The position numbers and the translations under genes were made by a program. 64,000 nucleotides of DNA. Origin: Batillaria attramentaria (lineage: Eukaryota; Mollusca; Gastropoda; Batillariidae). The stretch's first letter is position 1. Every line of letters starts with the position of its first letter. The stretch lies in assembly GCA_018292915.2 (NCBI GenBank), contig JACVVK020000147.1:361001-425000 (forward strand), read 5' to 3'. Below are positions 10,725-24,400 of this stretch, piece after piece. The notes beneath the pieces are model-generated. The model ran no database searches, was not told the DNA's origin, and saw only the letters and a list, made by a program, of their open reading frames with translations.

Positions 10725-13700
10725 TTCAGCCATACCGTTCCAACACGCAAACATCACATGCACTCATTTGCAGCTACACCTACACTCACACATGTTGCAT
10801 CCTTACCACACTGCAGCCACATCTATATTCCCTTGGCTTTTCACAAAAAAGACAGCAGGTATACAGACCAAAAAAAAAGTGACTGCCTTGGAAAAAGCTC
10901 TTGCACACATTCGTTACATTTTGAGGTATTCCAATTCAAGTTTGAAACCGCACAGGTACAGATGCTCCAGGATAATTAGTGTGGAATATAGGTCTAAATT
11001 TGTGCCTCCAAATCACACCAGCAAGTACTGAAATTCACTTTTTATCCCAATATGCCTGATAATTTCTTCGCCCCCCTCGTAATTTTCAAGGTTTTGTGTA
11101 TGGGGAAACCGCACAATAAAACTTCATAGCAGAACCAATGAGTGTATTAGGACAAGAAAATGGAGCAATGATTGACAGGCCAATGGGGGGGGGGGGGGGT
11201 GATGGCTGGTATAACTTAGCACTCTAGCCTCCTTGTGGTATTTCCTTCGGGCAGTGCACTTTTTTTCAAGTAAAAACATGATGATAACAGTAACTGGCGC
11301 TGAACTGATAGGATGTCATGTCCCAGCAGATAAAAAACAAAAGCACAATTTGCTACAAGCCTGTATCTTTCTCTGGTAAGCAAAGAGATACACTGGCTGG
11401 ATTTTCAATTTTTCTAAGAACCTGATTCGATCTTTTTTTAATGGTGATTCACAAAAAGTGATATTCCTTCCAACAAAAATGCAGACGTGTGTGCTGGCCA
11501 TGATACCTATGCACACTTGACATTTTGGATGGCAAAACATTTGAACTGGCGTGATGGAGTCTTTTAAACTACTTTGTTTTTCGTCTTTGACTATATGCCA
11601 CTCGCATGTAACCCACTTCAAAGTTTCACTGGCAAGTGGTATAAATCCTTGCACTATAATACTTCTGCAGTCAATTTGCCAATACTGTAATTACAGGTGG
11701 TAAACTGTTGAAAAGGCGATCACATACCCTCTCAATAAAAAGAAAAAAGGGTACATCATACGCTATGAAGCGTTCTAACTTACTCTGGTATCTGATTTCT
11801 TGCTAAAATAAGAAAAATAAAAAGAGGCCTTGTTGCCTCAACAAAGCAACATTTACATGATCATGAAAATGAGCTAATGGTTGCAGGTGTTCATGCAATT
11901 ATGAACAGACAATTCTAACAGCAATTGCAATTATCACATTACGAAAATTCTAACATCACAATCATCTTTACAAATGTTAATTTCAGCAGTACAAAAAAAA
12001 GGTGACAACAAATTTAACTTGCAAGAAAAAGTAGTGCATGCATGTGCTTCGGAACAAACGTTCCTTTGTGACACCCTAACATACAACACGTCCATATTGT
12101 GACACCGTTGCATACAACATGCCCATATTGTGACCTTCATACATGTCCATATTGTGGCACACTCACAGCATGTACACATATGAAAACGTTTAAATTGAGG
12201 TGCCTTGTGTGTGCATGTAATCATTTGATATGTACATGGCACCAGGCCTACAAGGGAACAAACACCACCATCATCACATTAGGGTCAATGCACATTTTGA
12301 GCACCCCCACCCCCCAAGGGGGGATCACCATCACGCTCACAAAAATCCAACAAAACGGTCGTAACAAAATGGTAAAAAAGAATTAACAAATCTGAAATAT
12401 TGTGAACAAAGCTTGTATCAATAATGGTGCACAATGTAGGAATTGAGTGGTCGACAATGAACTCTGCACAAGTATACAATAGCAGAAATTATGCATTAGA
12501 TGAAAGGTATCACAAAGGATTGTGTGAATAATATTTACAAATGTGGCATTAGATGAATGGTATCACAAGGGATTGTGCGAAAGATGTTGACAACTGTAGC
12601 ACAAGATACATGGTATCACAAAGTATTGTGTGAATAATGCTTACAAATGTAGCACAAGATAAACGATATCACAAAGGATTATGTAAATAATATTTATAAA
12701 TGTAAACTTCATAGAAAAATGTTTCATTCATCAATATCTCACAGAGAATGATCTCAACACTACAATAAAACAAAATCTGTACAGCAAAATCAGCCACTGT
12801 GAGGAGGCAACCTACCAACGATACGCCAGCCAATGAAAAAAAGGGCAGGAGTACCAGACTACAAAGTGAACACGATTTTTCCGTCATATTTCCCATTCTC
12901 TGAGTTCTGGACAGGCTGATCAGTCTATTGTAAAGGTGACCCCTTTTTAAGGGGGGAAAACACAAAACCCAACATACACAACAGAAATGGATTACCAATA
13001 CAAATCTGAGAAGGGAATCAATGACTTCAATAAAAGAGTGAAAATGAGTGCTCTGTTTGAAAATGGTAATGACATTGAAATAACACTTGTACCATGCACA
13101 AGTATCCCATAATTTTTACTCTTTCAGCTGTGGCTGAAAAAAATAAAAATAAAAAATAACAAGATACAGACTTGAAATTTTCTGGATCGTTGACCAACAT
13201 TTATGCAGCTATTGCTGAAAACTGAACTTTCAAACTTAAATATCTTTGTTGTTAGTCACGTTTTATCAAAAAATCACGATCCGCATATGCGGCTATTCGT
13301 CCAGAAAGAGTTAACCTTCCTTAAAAGACTCATCACAGCAAACATAAGAAAAATCAAAGAGGAACGCTCCCACGAAGCCAAATTTAAATCTATGCACACA
13401 CAGATTACGCAGACATAAATTATGATACTGTTTTAGTGAGGCCATTGGTGCACAACCCCAAACTGACTTGGCAGGGAGTGAGTTAACTGTCTGATTTGGT
13501 GACTGCCATGCCAGTGAAGTATATACAGCATACCAGACATGAGCAGCAAACTATGCTGTGCCCTGATCAACTGAAAAAAGTAACTACTATCACCATTTGA
13601 ACAAGAGGATACTACACAGAAATGAACATAAGCAGCCATTCTGTGCACTGCCCTCGTTTCCACAAAACAAAAATAACAACATCTGTGCAGCAATCAAATC

Positions 13701-14072
13701 AGCCATCTAAGTTATGCTGTACACATATACATGTATATGTCAATTTTTTTCATATGTATCAGGATTGCAAAAATCAAAACATCACAGTTACAAGTACATG
13801 AAAATATGAAAACATAGATAAAACGAAAGCACACATACATTATTTCGTAAGTGATGAGCTCGATGCAATTCAACATACACAAACATCACATGATGCGGCT
13901 GGATTTGACTGGATTGTGCAGTCTACCTACTTTTGTTCATACCCTGCAGTAGTCAACTGTTCAGGAATGATAAGCACACAGCTTCGTCCAGGTGAGCATG
14001 TCAAGATGAGACAGGTGATTTAGTTTCTTTTTGTTCAATTTTTTTTTTTTTTGGTCACCTGTTATATCAAAG
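10725..14072. other. Convergent intergenic / 3' UTR region without genes
   Basis: The ORFs here are short and resemble no protein. A G run is at 11185-11199. Around 12480-12680 there are degenerate repeats of a block like TGGTATCACAAAGGATTGTG. Around 12090-12160 several copies of CCATATTGTG occur. The AT-rich, repeat-poor character fits 3' UTR of one or both flanking genes. Confidence 0.5.
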
Positions 14073-14078
14073 TTTATT
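14073..14078 (-). terminator. Candidate proximal TEP1 poly(A) signal
   Basis: Reads AATAAA on the minus strand, 9 bp past the TEP1 stop. It would give an unusually short 3' UTR. The choice between this and the distal site cannot be made from sequence. Confidence 0.35.
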
Positions 14079-14086
14079 TTGTTTGC

Positions 14087-14880
14087 TTATTGCCTCCAGT
14101 GCAATGTGTAGACATTGCCCAGAAGGTCGCCGGCCATGAGCTGCACACCCGATCCATCACTGCTCCCCACCTGACAGAGAGAGGTGATAGGAGCCTGGCA
14201 GAAGAACTGGCCCACCTGTAACATACCAAAACAAGTCACAAACGTTCATCACCTGAAATTAGCAAGTCATTGTCATCATTTGATTTACACGAGGGAATGC
14301 ATCTATGCTGAATATTACTGGACAGGTTTCACACTAGTTTAGAAGAATGGGGGGAGCCGGGGTGGCTGAATGGTAGAGCGTTGGACTTCTAGTGCTAGGG
14401 TCGTGAGTTCATATCCCAGCTGGTGCAAAATATGTGTGCTGGCTTTTTCATCGTTGCCGTGTCTTTGATATGTGGTGGAAAAGGACGTTAAACCCCCAAA
14501 CACCCTAGAAGAATGGACCCACCTGCGTGAAGTCCTCAGTCCAAATTTTGATGGTGCAGTCAGCTGATGCAGTAAAGATGAGGCCACCTTCCACCACAAT
14601 GCCTGTGATGTGACTGGCGTGCACCTGTGGAAATAAAAAAATAAGAAACATATTTAAAAAAAATGTAATTTGCTCATTTCTTAAGATAAGATTACTTTAT
14701 TGATTCCCCCATGGGGAAACTACATGTCTGCTCAGACAAGGCAACAACACAACACAATACAATATATTAAAATTCATTATAAACTACACACACACACACA
14801 CGTAAAATTTGATAATCCACTTAAAAAGGCAAATAAAAACTCAGGGTGCAGGTACATAAGACCAAGGCTGGCTGCCAAGG

Positions 14881-14915
<35 letters not shown>

Positions 14916-17720
14916 TTACACACCAAACTAATCCACCAAAATAACTGTGCTCAATCGTCAGACTTTCCAGAGTGGTAAAGGTGGGGAGGCTGGGGGAGGG
15001 GGGGGGGGGGTAAGGGTTTCGCTAGGAGCTATGACAGTACCATAACTCACCTCTGTCAGGAATGACCCTAATTTTGCTCACACAGCTAAGGAAAACTGGA
15101 GGTACCATATAACAATGACACTCAGACTGCCAGTACACTCAGACTACTGAGACACATTTGTAAACTGCACAAAACACTGGCTTGTGAATGCCTCTTCTGT
15201 GACAGCTTCAAATACAGACACAATGAATGCCAATGTTACAATGAGCAAACAAGCAATTTGTAGGACACCCAATCTATAACTGTGGGTATTGTTTATCAAG
15301 TTGCAATTCCCACCTTCAACTGGTGCCAGGCGACATATTTGGAAACACGGCTAAGCTGCCCCCAGGAATCACCGAAGTATAACTCAGCCCCTCTGCCAAC
15401 AGCTGCAACATGGACCCAGTTTGGTGGATCTGGGTACTCCTTTACCTCTGCTGGGTTGCTCACTTGGTCAGTTGGCACAGTCAGTTTCATATGCTTCGAT
15501 ACCTCCACATGATTGCTCTGAAATATGGTAGAGCAGGATACAGGCCTCTGGTATGGGAAAACTTTTGTCAGGAATATTTTGGGTGCAAATTTGAAACCGT
15601 ATCATTGTGTAAAACCAGTCTTAGGACTACTGTGTACATTTTTGTAGCTCACACTGACTGTCCATCTTCTCAATTTTTCATTTCAAATGCATGTGTGTGC
15701 GCACACTCACAACATGCACACAATCACACACACACACACACACACAGAAAAGCCCATGCATCTGCAAAACCACACTGCTGAGTAACAGCAGAAACTTGCG
15801 TGACATTTTCTTTGAGGTCCATCTCCTATGCCTGTCCTGTTCATATTGCAGATATATGTACAACCTGCATGATACAGGTTTGATACAAACAAAGAAAACA
15901 GCCAGCCAACGGCAATCCTGAGCATTTTTGTAAAGCTATTCATGACCTCCAGCTGGTCATGTGTGCACGTGTGTGTGTGTGTGCGTGTGCGTGTGAGTGT
16001 GCTTGTGTGAGTGTGCGTGTGTGTGTGGCATTTTGACAGAGTACCCTGAACTCCTGCAGCAGGCAGGGCATCCACAAACTATCCTCAGTACATGTAATAT
16101 TGTTAACTGACCTTATTGTCCTTAGTTAGCACCAAGGTGGCAACATTGCCATCAGTAGTAGTCGTCAGCAACTGGTTGCCCTCTGGACAGATGCTGAGTG
16201 GCCAATCATATGATCTTTTTGGCCCATACGACACCCTACCCTCACAGCTGCAAGATGAGAAACACAAGGTTTGACTCTTACGGCAAAACTAATGTTCAGC
16301 ACTGGCTGCAGCAGCCACCTCTGAATTGTGCAATATTATGCATTCACTCAGGCACTGAACATAAAACATGTACACCACAATGTCTTGTGGCGCAAAGGTT
16401 GAGCTACGCTACTCAATTTCTGGAATTTAGAATTGCATTTAAAAAAAAAAAAATCTTTCATGGGATCAATGTTTTCCAAGCAGAAGGGGAGGAAGCCATA
16501 GCATGTGAGGGAATCCCCGGAGACAGGCCAGTATGAACAATGCCACGCACTAGAAGTGAACAATCTGACACCCCCTGCTGGACTTGAACCTTCAAACTCA
16601 TGTAATGGTGGCAAAAGCTGTTGCAGTACTTCCTGGATCATGTCTCCTAGCTAAAGCTTTTAGTACATGCACCAGAAGAACCAGACGATTTCGGAGGGAG
16701 GGAGGAAGACTTCGTATGAATGAGTCAAACAGAAATTCAACAACTGCTTTGCAGGAACACGCAAACCCATTCAGTCTCTGAGTATCTGAGGCCTGTGTTC
16801 TAAAACGTACACTGCATGCTTATCCCATTTCTTGGTATCAGCACTCCAGAAGAACACGCAGCCATCCCAAGATGCGCCGACGACAAAGACTTCTGTGGTG
16901 TTGATGAGAGATGCAGCCCATGCTAGACTTGTCACGGGAGCACGCAATTCATCCTCCAGTCTCTTCCTGTTATATGACACACATGGTTGTCATTATTGTG
17001 AAGGGCACAAATCATTCAAGTTAACACAATGAATATGATTATGGGCCACATGTAGGATGCCTCAAAAACTTGAGTTTAGTGAAGAAGGCTGGAGCAAACA
17101 CAAAGACAAAAGAACAAGAAAAAAAAAAAGCTAAAAAAAAAAAAAAAAAAAAAAAAAACCCTTACCAATTACAATTACCAATTACAAACAAACAAACATG
17201 CTGTCCTTTTATGTGCTTGTCCCTTGATAAAAGCTCTTTGGTTGAAAATTTGGGAAACTGAATTCATCTTGTTTGTCATTCTCTTTGCATTTTGGCATTC
17301 TGATCTCAGCGTGTTCACTGAACTGCATCAATGTGACAGAGGTTTCTTTACCTGACAATCATGCCTTCTTTCTTATGGAGAATGTCCCAGACGGCCATCG
17401 TCATGTCGTCAGAAGCAGTGACAAACTTTGTGCTGCCTTTATTCACAAAGCACGCAGCATTCACCGACTTCTCATGGGCCTGGGAAACCGGAGGGAAAAT
17501 TAGAGGGTTAATAGCTGCTTGAAATAATTCTTACTGCTTGACTCAGCACTCATTTAAGTTGATACTGATAATCAAAACAATATAAAAACTAAGCAAATGC
17601 CTTAAACATCTACCAAACATGACAATAAAGTGCTTCGGAGGTAAATATGCAAGGATATGCAACTGTTGAATGCAATGTTTGGGGAAGACATATCCCAAAC
17701 TTGACCTAGCTGCACGCACG

Positions 17721-17770
<50 letters not shown>

Positions 17771-18982
17771 TGTGGAGATTTGTATTTACCTTGAAGCTGT
17801 AGACGCAGGTGAAGCCACTGGTCCTGTTGTATTGCCAAATACTGACCACACCAGATCTGCATACGCAAAAAAATAGATTAGCATCCTGGGTTGTGTTAAT
17901 CAATGCAAGACTCCTGCAGAATCACACCACGTACTACATACCATTCAACATTAACAAATATATACATGTGATGTGTCATGCTATTCCTGACCATGCCTCC
18001 ACTTTGAAATTTGAAAAACTAACCCCCATGACACGAAGCCTTTTTCTGGGTATATATCTCACTTTCATCATTACAGAGCAGAGGTGAGAACCTGCCAGTC
18101 TTGCAAAAGTTGAAACAGTGAAGGTTATTTCCCTGCATGCAACACCAACCCTGATTGCGTGTGAAGAGCGTGAGACAGGTCTACCCAGTGGAATTAAAGA
18201 GACACCGTACAAAGAACCAATATTGAACCTTGGATGCACAGTGCGAAATAAGAAGCCGTGACTCTTGATTTCAATTCTTTGTATCTTATTTTGCACTACG
18301 TATTCAAAGACTCAATTTTGTTTCTTCGTATCATAATTATTTTGCAATGCGCATCTGACTTTGGTTCTTTGCATTTTATTTTGCATGTTCATCCGAAGTC
18401 TTGAGTTTGGTGTTTAGTATCTTAGTTTGCACTCCGCATCCGATGATTCAATTTTAGTTCTCCTGATCTTATCTCGCACTGCATGTAAAATTGTATCTTA
18501 CTTTGCACTGTGACAGACACCTGTTGCATGTTTTAGATTTTTTTTTGAAAAGAGACAAGGGATACACAGGGCTGTGCATGTGAAAATGGCAAGTTAATCT
18601 GCATCTTTGTCAGTATCCGTCTCGTCACTCTAGCTCCGGACACCTTGTTGTTGTACAGAAGACCTGCACCAGTCCACTGGACAAAGATCTTTTCAATACC
18701 AAGCCCCTGTAATGTGGAATTCTCTACCCCAGTACATTCGTACTGCATCTAACTTGCTTAAAGCCAAACTGAAAACCTTCCTGTATTTATATATATGTGT
18801 GTGTGTACTATGCCAGGTGTCAATTTTGTGTCCGTCCCCCCCGTATGTATGTATATAAAATGTCAAAAAACAATAAAAAGAAAGAAAAAAAAAGAAAACC
18901 TTCCTGTTAAGACTGTCCTATGACTAGTTAAATTACCACAGACCTTCCGCTGTTTTGAGCCCTCCTGCTGGTGGAATGGCAG

Positions 18983-19030
<48 letters not shown>

Positions 19031-21385
19031 TTTTGTGCGTGTGCATGTGCGTGCGTGCGTGCGTTGTGCTAGTAGGTGTTGTGTGCCTTTGATTTATTAG
19101 CTTTGATTGTTACTGTAAAAAGCTTTGAGCCTACTTTGTGGGGACAGTGCGCTATACAAGAATGTTGTTACACTGTATTATTATTATCTACCCACCTGTC
19201 TGTTGACAGCACCACATTGCGATCAGGACCGGCAGTGATACAGGTGACCTCCGCCTCATGTTGTCCCGTCACCTGCATTGTATTGACCAGTTTGGGGGCC
19301 CACAGCCTCAGGGAGTTGTCCAGGCCTGCACTAGCCACGTGGCCATCTTTGTCCACAGCGACCGCAAGGACACGGTCAGAGTGGCCCGTCAGTGATGCCA
19401 GAGTGTTGGCCTACAGATGAGATGGATGGAGTTAAGAGTGTTGTCTGCGGAGTGGATTGGGAAGTTCTTGTTGATGTTTAAAAAAAAAAAAAAAAACTCC
19501 TGCTTTATAGGTAAATCTATTTTGGAAACTTCTCAATCCAGAAAATTTACTTTTTGAAATTTCTCAATCTGGAAAACTTAATTTTTGAAATTTCTCAATC
19601 CCCAAAATTAAATTTTCAAAAGTTGTCATTCCGGAAATCCAGTGTTCCGGAAAACTGGCATCCTTGGGGACAGCTCTAACTTACCTGCAGGGGACGCCAG
19701 AGTCGCACAGTACCATCATCGCTGCATGACACCACAAGCACATCCTGCACATTAAGTCCTTTCTGTTTCTTGCTGTTGACTTTCTTCTTGTCACTTGCTT
19801 CGTCCTCTTCCTCCTCTGCCATTTGGGCCCACGATTTCTCCTCTTCGTCTGCCCCACTCTCCTCATCTTTCTCCAAACCTGCACCAGGGAATTTTATAAA
19901 AAATAAAATTTCTTTCTCTGAGATGCTTCCACCCCCCCCCCTCCCCCTCCTCTTTTGTTAACTCTTTGCCAGCTGCAGTGGTCTTCCTCCAAAGCCCGGG
20001 ATGGACTCAGCAGCTGATATACTTGCCATATGACATAACACTGTCTTTCTGTCTCTCTCTCTCTCTATATATATACACACACACAGTGGGTGCTCCTATA
20101 GTTAATGCCATCTGGTAAGCAGGAAATAAAACTTCTGATGCCATGCGTTTTCCTTGCATAAAGGATTTTAAACTCTCTCTATGCTAAGATCCCCATCTGG
20201 GGTCCTCACGTTCACGACACTTGGTTGCAGAGGTCCAGTTTATGGGTTCTCCACCTTTCTATTTTCATTCTCAGTCAGTGCGGAACTAAATACACAGCTA
20301 GCAAAATGAGTTTCTACCAAAGGGAAGCAATCATCTGTTAGTATGCTACTGGGGAAACTCTCAGTATAGAGAGAGTTAATGTATTGTTTACACACACACA
20401 CTCACACACAGAGAGTTGATCCAGCTACTCACTTTCACCATCTGTAGCACGACACTTGACGTAAACATCACAGGCGTTAACACGTTGTGTGTGACCATAC
20501 AAAGTGGTGATTTCCGTCCCACGGTGTGACCAAACTTTGACCTGTCCGTCACTCGAGCCGGATACCACACAGCCGAACTAGTCACAGATAAAAACAACAA
20601 GTGAAATACTACTCGGGTATTGCCATTTGCATTAATACAGTCGCCTTATCCACACTGTTTGCGCTGAAGTGCTGTGAACTGAATGCAACGTGAACTGTAC
20701 ACATTCATTCACCCACCAGACATTAATGCAGTGTGGTTCAAGTTAATGAGTACTTTGGCAGCGTCCCCATTATATTTTGCTTTGGAATTGTTCAGCCCAC
20801 AAATTTTGAAATGCAAATTCTGAATTCCGAAACTTAAATAGCTGAGCTGACCCTTCGCGCCATGTGAGTGTAATATGCTCATGTCCAGTGTGTGAGAGAA
20901 TGTGTGTGATTCACATGAGCATGTGTGTTGGGTTCAGCTAGCGGCACATTGAGCCAGTTCAAGAAGTTGGGTAAGGCGTCAACACACTACACTTTATTAT
21001 TATTCTTATGTTTACAAAAATGCTGATACGAGTGGGAGATGCAAATGCCCAGCTAGTAATGCAGACAAATGCACATAGAGTATCAAACGAAGCCGTGAAG
21101 TTACTTCAAGAAATGGAAGGCAAGGATTCTGGAGAAGATTTTGACACACAAGGAACCTTGTAATCAAGCGTTGAGCAAAATTCCTTGGCAGCGAAAGTGC
21201 TGGTTGTCTGCACAAACCTTGTATGCCATGGTGTTGATGCTGGAGGTGTGTCCAACAAGTCGGTGTTTCTCCTCCTTGGTCTTCATGTCCCACACCTTCA
21301 GGTTGAAATCACTGGAACCAGTCACCTGGAACACAAATGCATTATTACAGGACGTTTTGAATAGACTGCTAGTGATAGGCATTGC

Positions 21386-21435
<50 letters not shown>

Positions 21436-24400
21436 CTGAGGGGGATCTGTGGAATGGTGTGAGGGTGTGTGTGTGTGTGTATATCTGAGGGGGATCTGTG
21501 GCATGGTGTGTGTGTGTGTGTGCGTGTGTGTGTGTGTGTGTGTGCGTGTGTGCGTGTGTGTGCATGCGTGTGTGTGTGCATGCATGTGTGCATGCGTGCG
21601 CGCTTATCTGTGGAGGGCGGTCTGTGGGATGGTGTGAGTGTGTGTGTGTTGAGGCAAATATAACCGCAGTGAAGCCCAACCTATCTTCCCGCAGTTATTG
21701 TGGTAAACCACCATTCAGCAATGCACATCTACACTGTCTGTGCAATGTATATCAAGCAATTGTTTTCAGCTCAGATCATGGGTACCAACAAATGTACACT
21801 GTCAAAATTTCAAATTTCAACAACTGCATAAAAAGCTGTTTACCCAGCTAACACCACTGCTAATCTCAAGTCTCCTAAAAACACAAGAACTAGAACTCAA
21901 CAAAAATGTAATTCACCTGCCCTGTAACAGATTCTTAGTCTGTGTTACACTCACCATGAATTCTGCTGTGCTGGACCAGCCACATGCATTGACCCAATCA
22001 GCGTGACAGTGGGTCATAGTGGACTCTGGTGATGGGTTCGGGTCCATCTCGCACACACGCACATCCCAGATGCACACCGACTGAAATCATACATGAAACA
22101 ATTTACATTTTCACACAAACATAATTATGCAAGTTCACCTGCTTACTTCTGGCCTCATGCAAGCTCTTGTTGTCTGTATGGCCACAGCTGTGTGGCTGCT
22201 GCACATTCTTCTTATTACTACTGCTGTTCCAAAAGGTGAAATTAGGAACGGGAAACTGGCATGTGTCAATGGAAACCATTAGCCTACAGAGGATCTACTC
22301 CTGTGGATCTACTGCACACTTAAGAGGTCAGAGGTAACGACAGAGCAGATACCCTTGCCAACTGGGCAAGCATTATTGATGGCCTGCGCCACGGAAGATA
22401 AAAAATGGTCAGGAGTCGGAGACACACACTGCACAAGCAAAGCTTTCATAGGCCGCCTGCAGAACAGAGGCATGCAAAGATGCAGCGGCCGATGGTCAAA
22501 CCTAAAAGGGCACGACATGATCCATATGTCAAACCCACATCAGAACAGTTTCAAAGACAACGCTGGGGAGATCATACGTACTGAGAGATGGGATGGAGTG
22601 TACATGCGCTTTTCCGAGCATGTGAAACTGAACTGTTATATAGGGATTGTTTTTAGAGATGGTAAGCTCCTAGTATAACAACTATCAGTCTGTGGCAACA
22701 AAGACGAAATTCTTCAAACTCCGAGTGTGACTGCCAATGTGGTGAGGCACTTGAAAACGGTCAACCACACACAACCCTCCCATCCAAGGGGACAAACCAA
22801 GGGGTGTTCCGTCCAAGAACGCCAACAACAGCAACTCACTCACTGAAAACTGCCAGCAACAAGCAAACAGCGTAACCAGCACACTGGCCTGAATAAACCA
22901 TTAACCCACGGACATTAGATCTCTCTATTTTCATGAAACAGACCTGTCTCATTCTCAATGCATACTCAGGATTGGTAATGGCGGCCCTTCCAAGTCAGTA
23001 CAGGTTGCCTCTCTTGGATCCGGAAATCATCGAAGGCTTTACCCCTACCGCGCAAGAGTGTCTCTAGGATAAATTTGAGACCATAACTGGCAAAACAAGA
23101 GTGTCTCTAGGATAAATTTGAGACCATAACTGGCAAAACAAGAGTGTCTCTAGGATAAATTTGAGACCATAACTGGCAAAACAAGAGTGTCTCTAGGATA
23201 AACTTGAGACCATAACTGGCAAAACAAGAGTGTCTCCAGGATAAACTTGAGACCATAACTGGCAAAACAAGAGTGTCTCCAGGATAAACTTGAGACCATA
23301 ACTGGCAAAACAAGAGTGTCTCCAGGATAAACTTGAGACCATAACTGGCAAAACAAGAGTGTCTCCAGGATAAACTTGAGACCATAACTGGCAAAACAAG
23401 AGTGTCTCTAGGATAAACTTGAGACCATAACTGGCAAAACAAGAGTGTCTCCAGGATAAACTTGAGACCATAACTGGCAAAACAAGAGTGTCTCTAGGAT
23501 AAATGTGAGACCATAACTGGCAAAACAAGAGTGTCTCTAGGATAAATTTGAGACCATAACTGGCAAAACAAGAGTGTCTCTAGGATAAATTTGAGACCAT
23601 AACTGGCAAAACAAGAGTGTCTCCAGGATAAATTTGAGACCATAACTGGCAAAACAAGAGTGTCTCCAGGATAAACTTGAGACCATAACTGGCAAAACAA
23701 GAGTGTCTCTAGGATAAATTTGAGACCATAACTGGCAAAACAAGAGTGTCTCTAGGATAAATTTGAGACCATAACTGGCAAAACAAGAGTGTCTCTAGGA
23801 TAAATTTGAGACCATAACTGGCAAAACAAGAGTGTCTCCAGGATAAATTTGAGACCATAACTGGCAAAACAAGAGTGTCTCCAGGATAAATTTGAGACCA
23901 TAACTGGCAAAAAAAGAAAGAGGAAGGAATAATGACAGGCAAAAAGAAAGAAAATTGTCAGGAGGAGTAACTCACCATGTCACGACTAGCTGTGGCCAGT
24001 TTCTGTGCCCCTGGGCCAAACGTACAGCTGGTGACTGGACCGGTGTGTCCACGCAGAGTGGCCAGTGGTTTCACACTGCACGACAGAGAAAAATGATCAC
24101 TGTTACCGCTAAAAATACTGTACACACACACGCTGGAGACGTTCTAGTGGATTCTGTGTGCACACCCTTAGTCAAAAGTATCCATCACCTTTTCTTTGAC
24201 ACTGCCTTCTTGAACTTGGAAGTTGTACTCGTGAATGTGCCTGTACGATTAGAACAGCTCTTAAAGCAATATAGTGCTGTTTACACTTTGCGTGAATGGT
24301 CAAATATTCAAATTCTACAAATGTGTTTGGTGCATCATCAAGTACGCTTCTGTTGGCTCAGTGCCAGTGTTACAGATGCTGTCACTGTCAAGGTGTCTAC

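Noticed and set aside
21322..21679. His/Thr/Cys-Val repeat ORFs from CA/GT tracts
   Set aside because: Translations of dinucleotide repeats. No coding evidence.
23054..23911. CRISPR-like regular repeats
   Set aside because: Units are head to tail with no unique spacers, in an intron of an animal gene. It is a minisatellite.
23107..23942. ORFs of up to 111 residues with [11 protein letters not shown] repeats as a repeat protein
   Set aside because: A 43-bp period reads the same product in all three frames. There is no start context or splice link, and the variants create stops at random.
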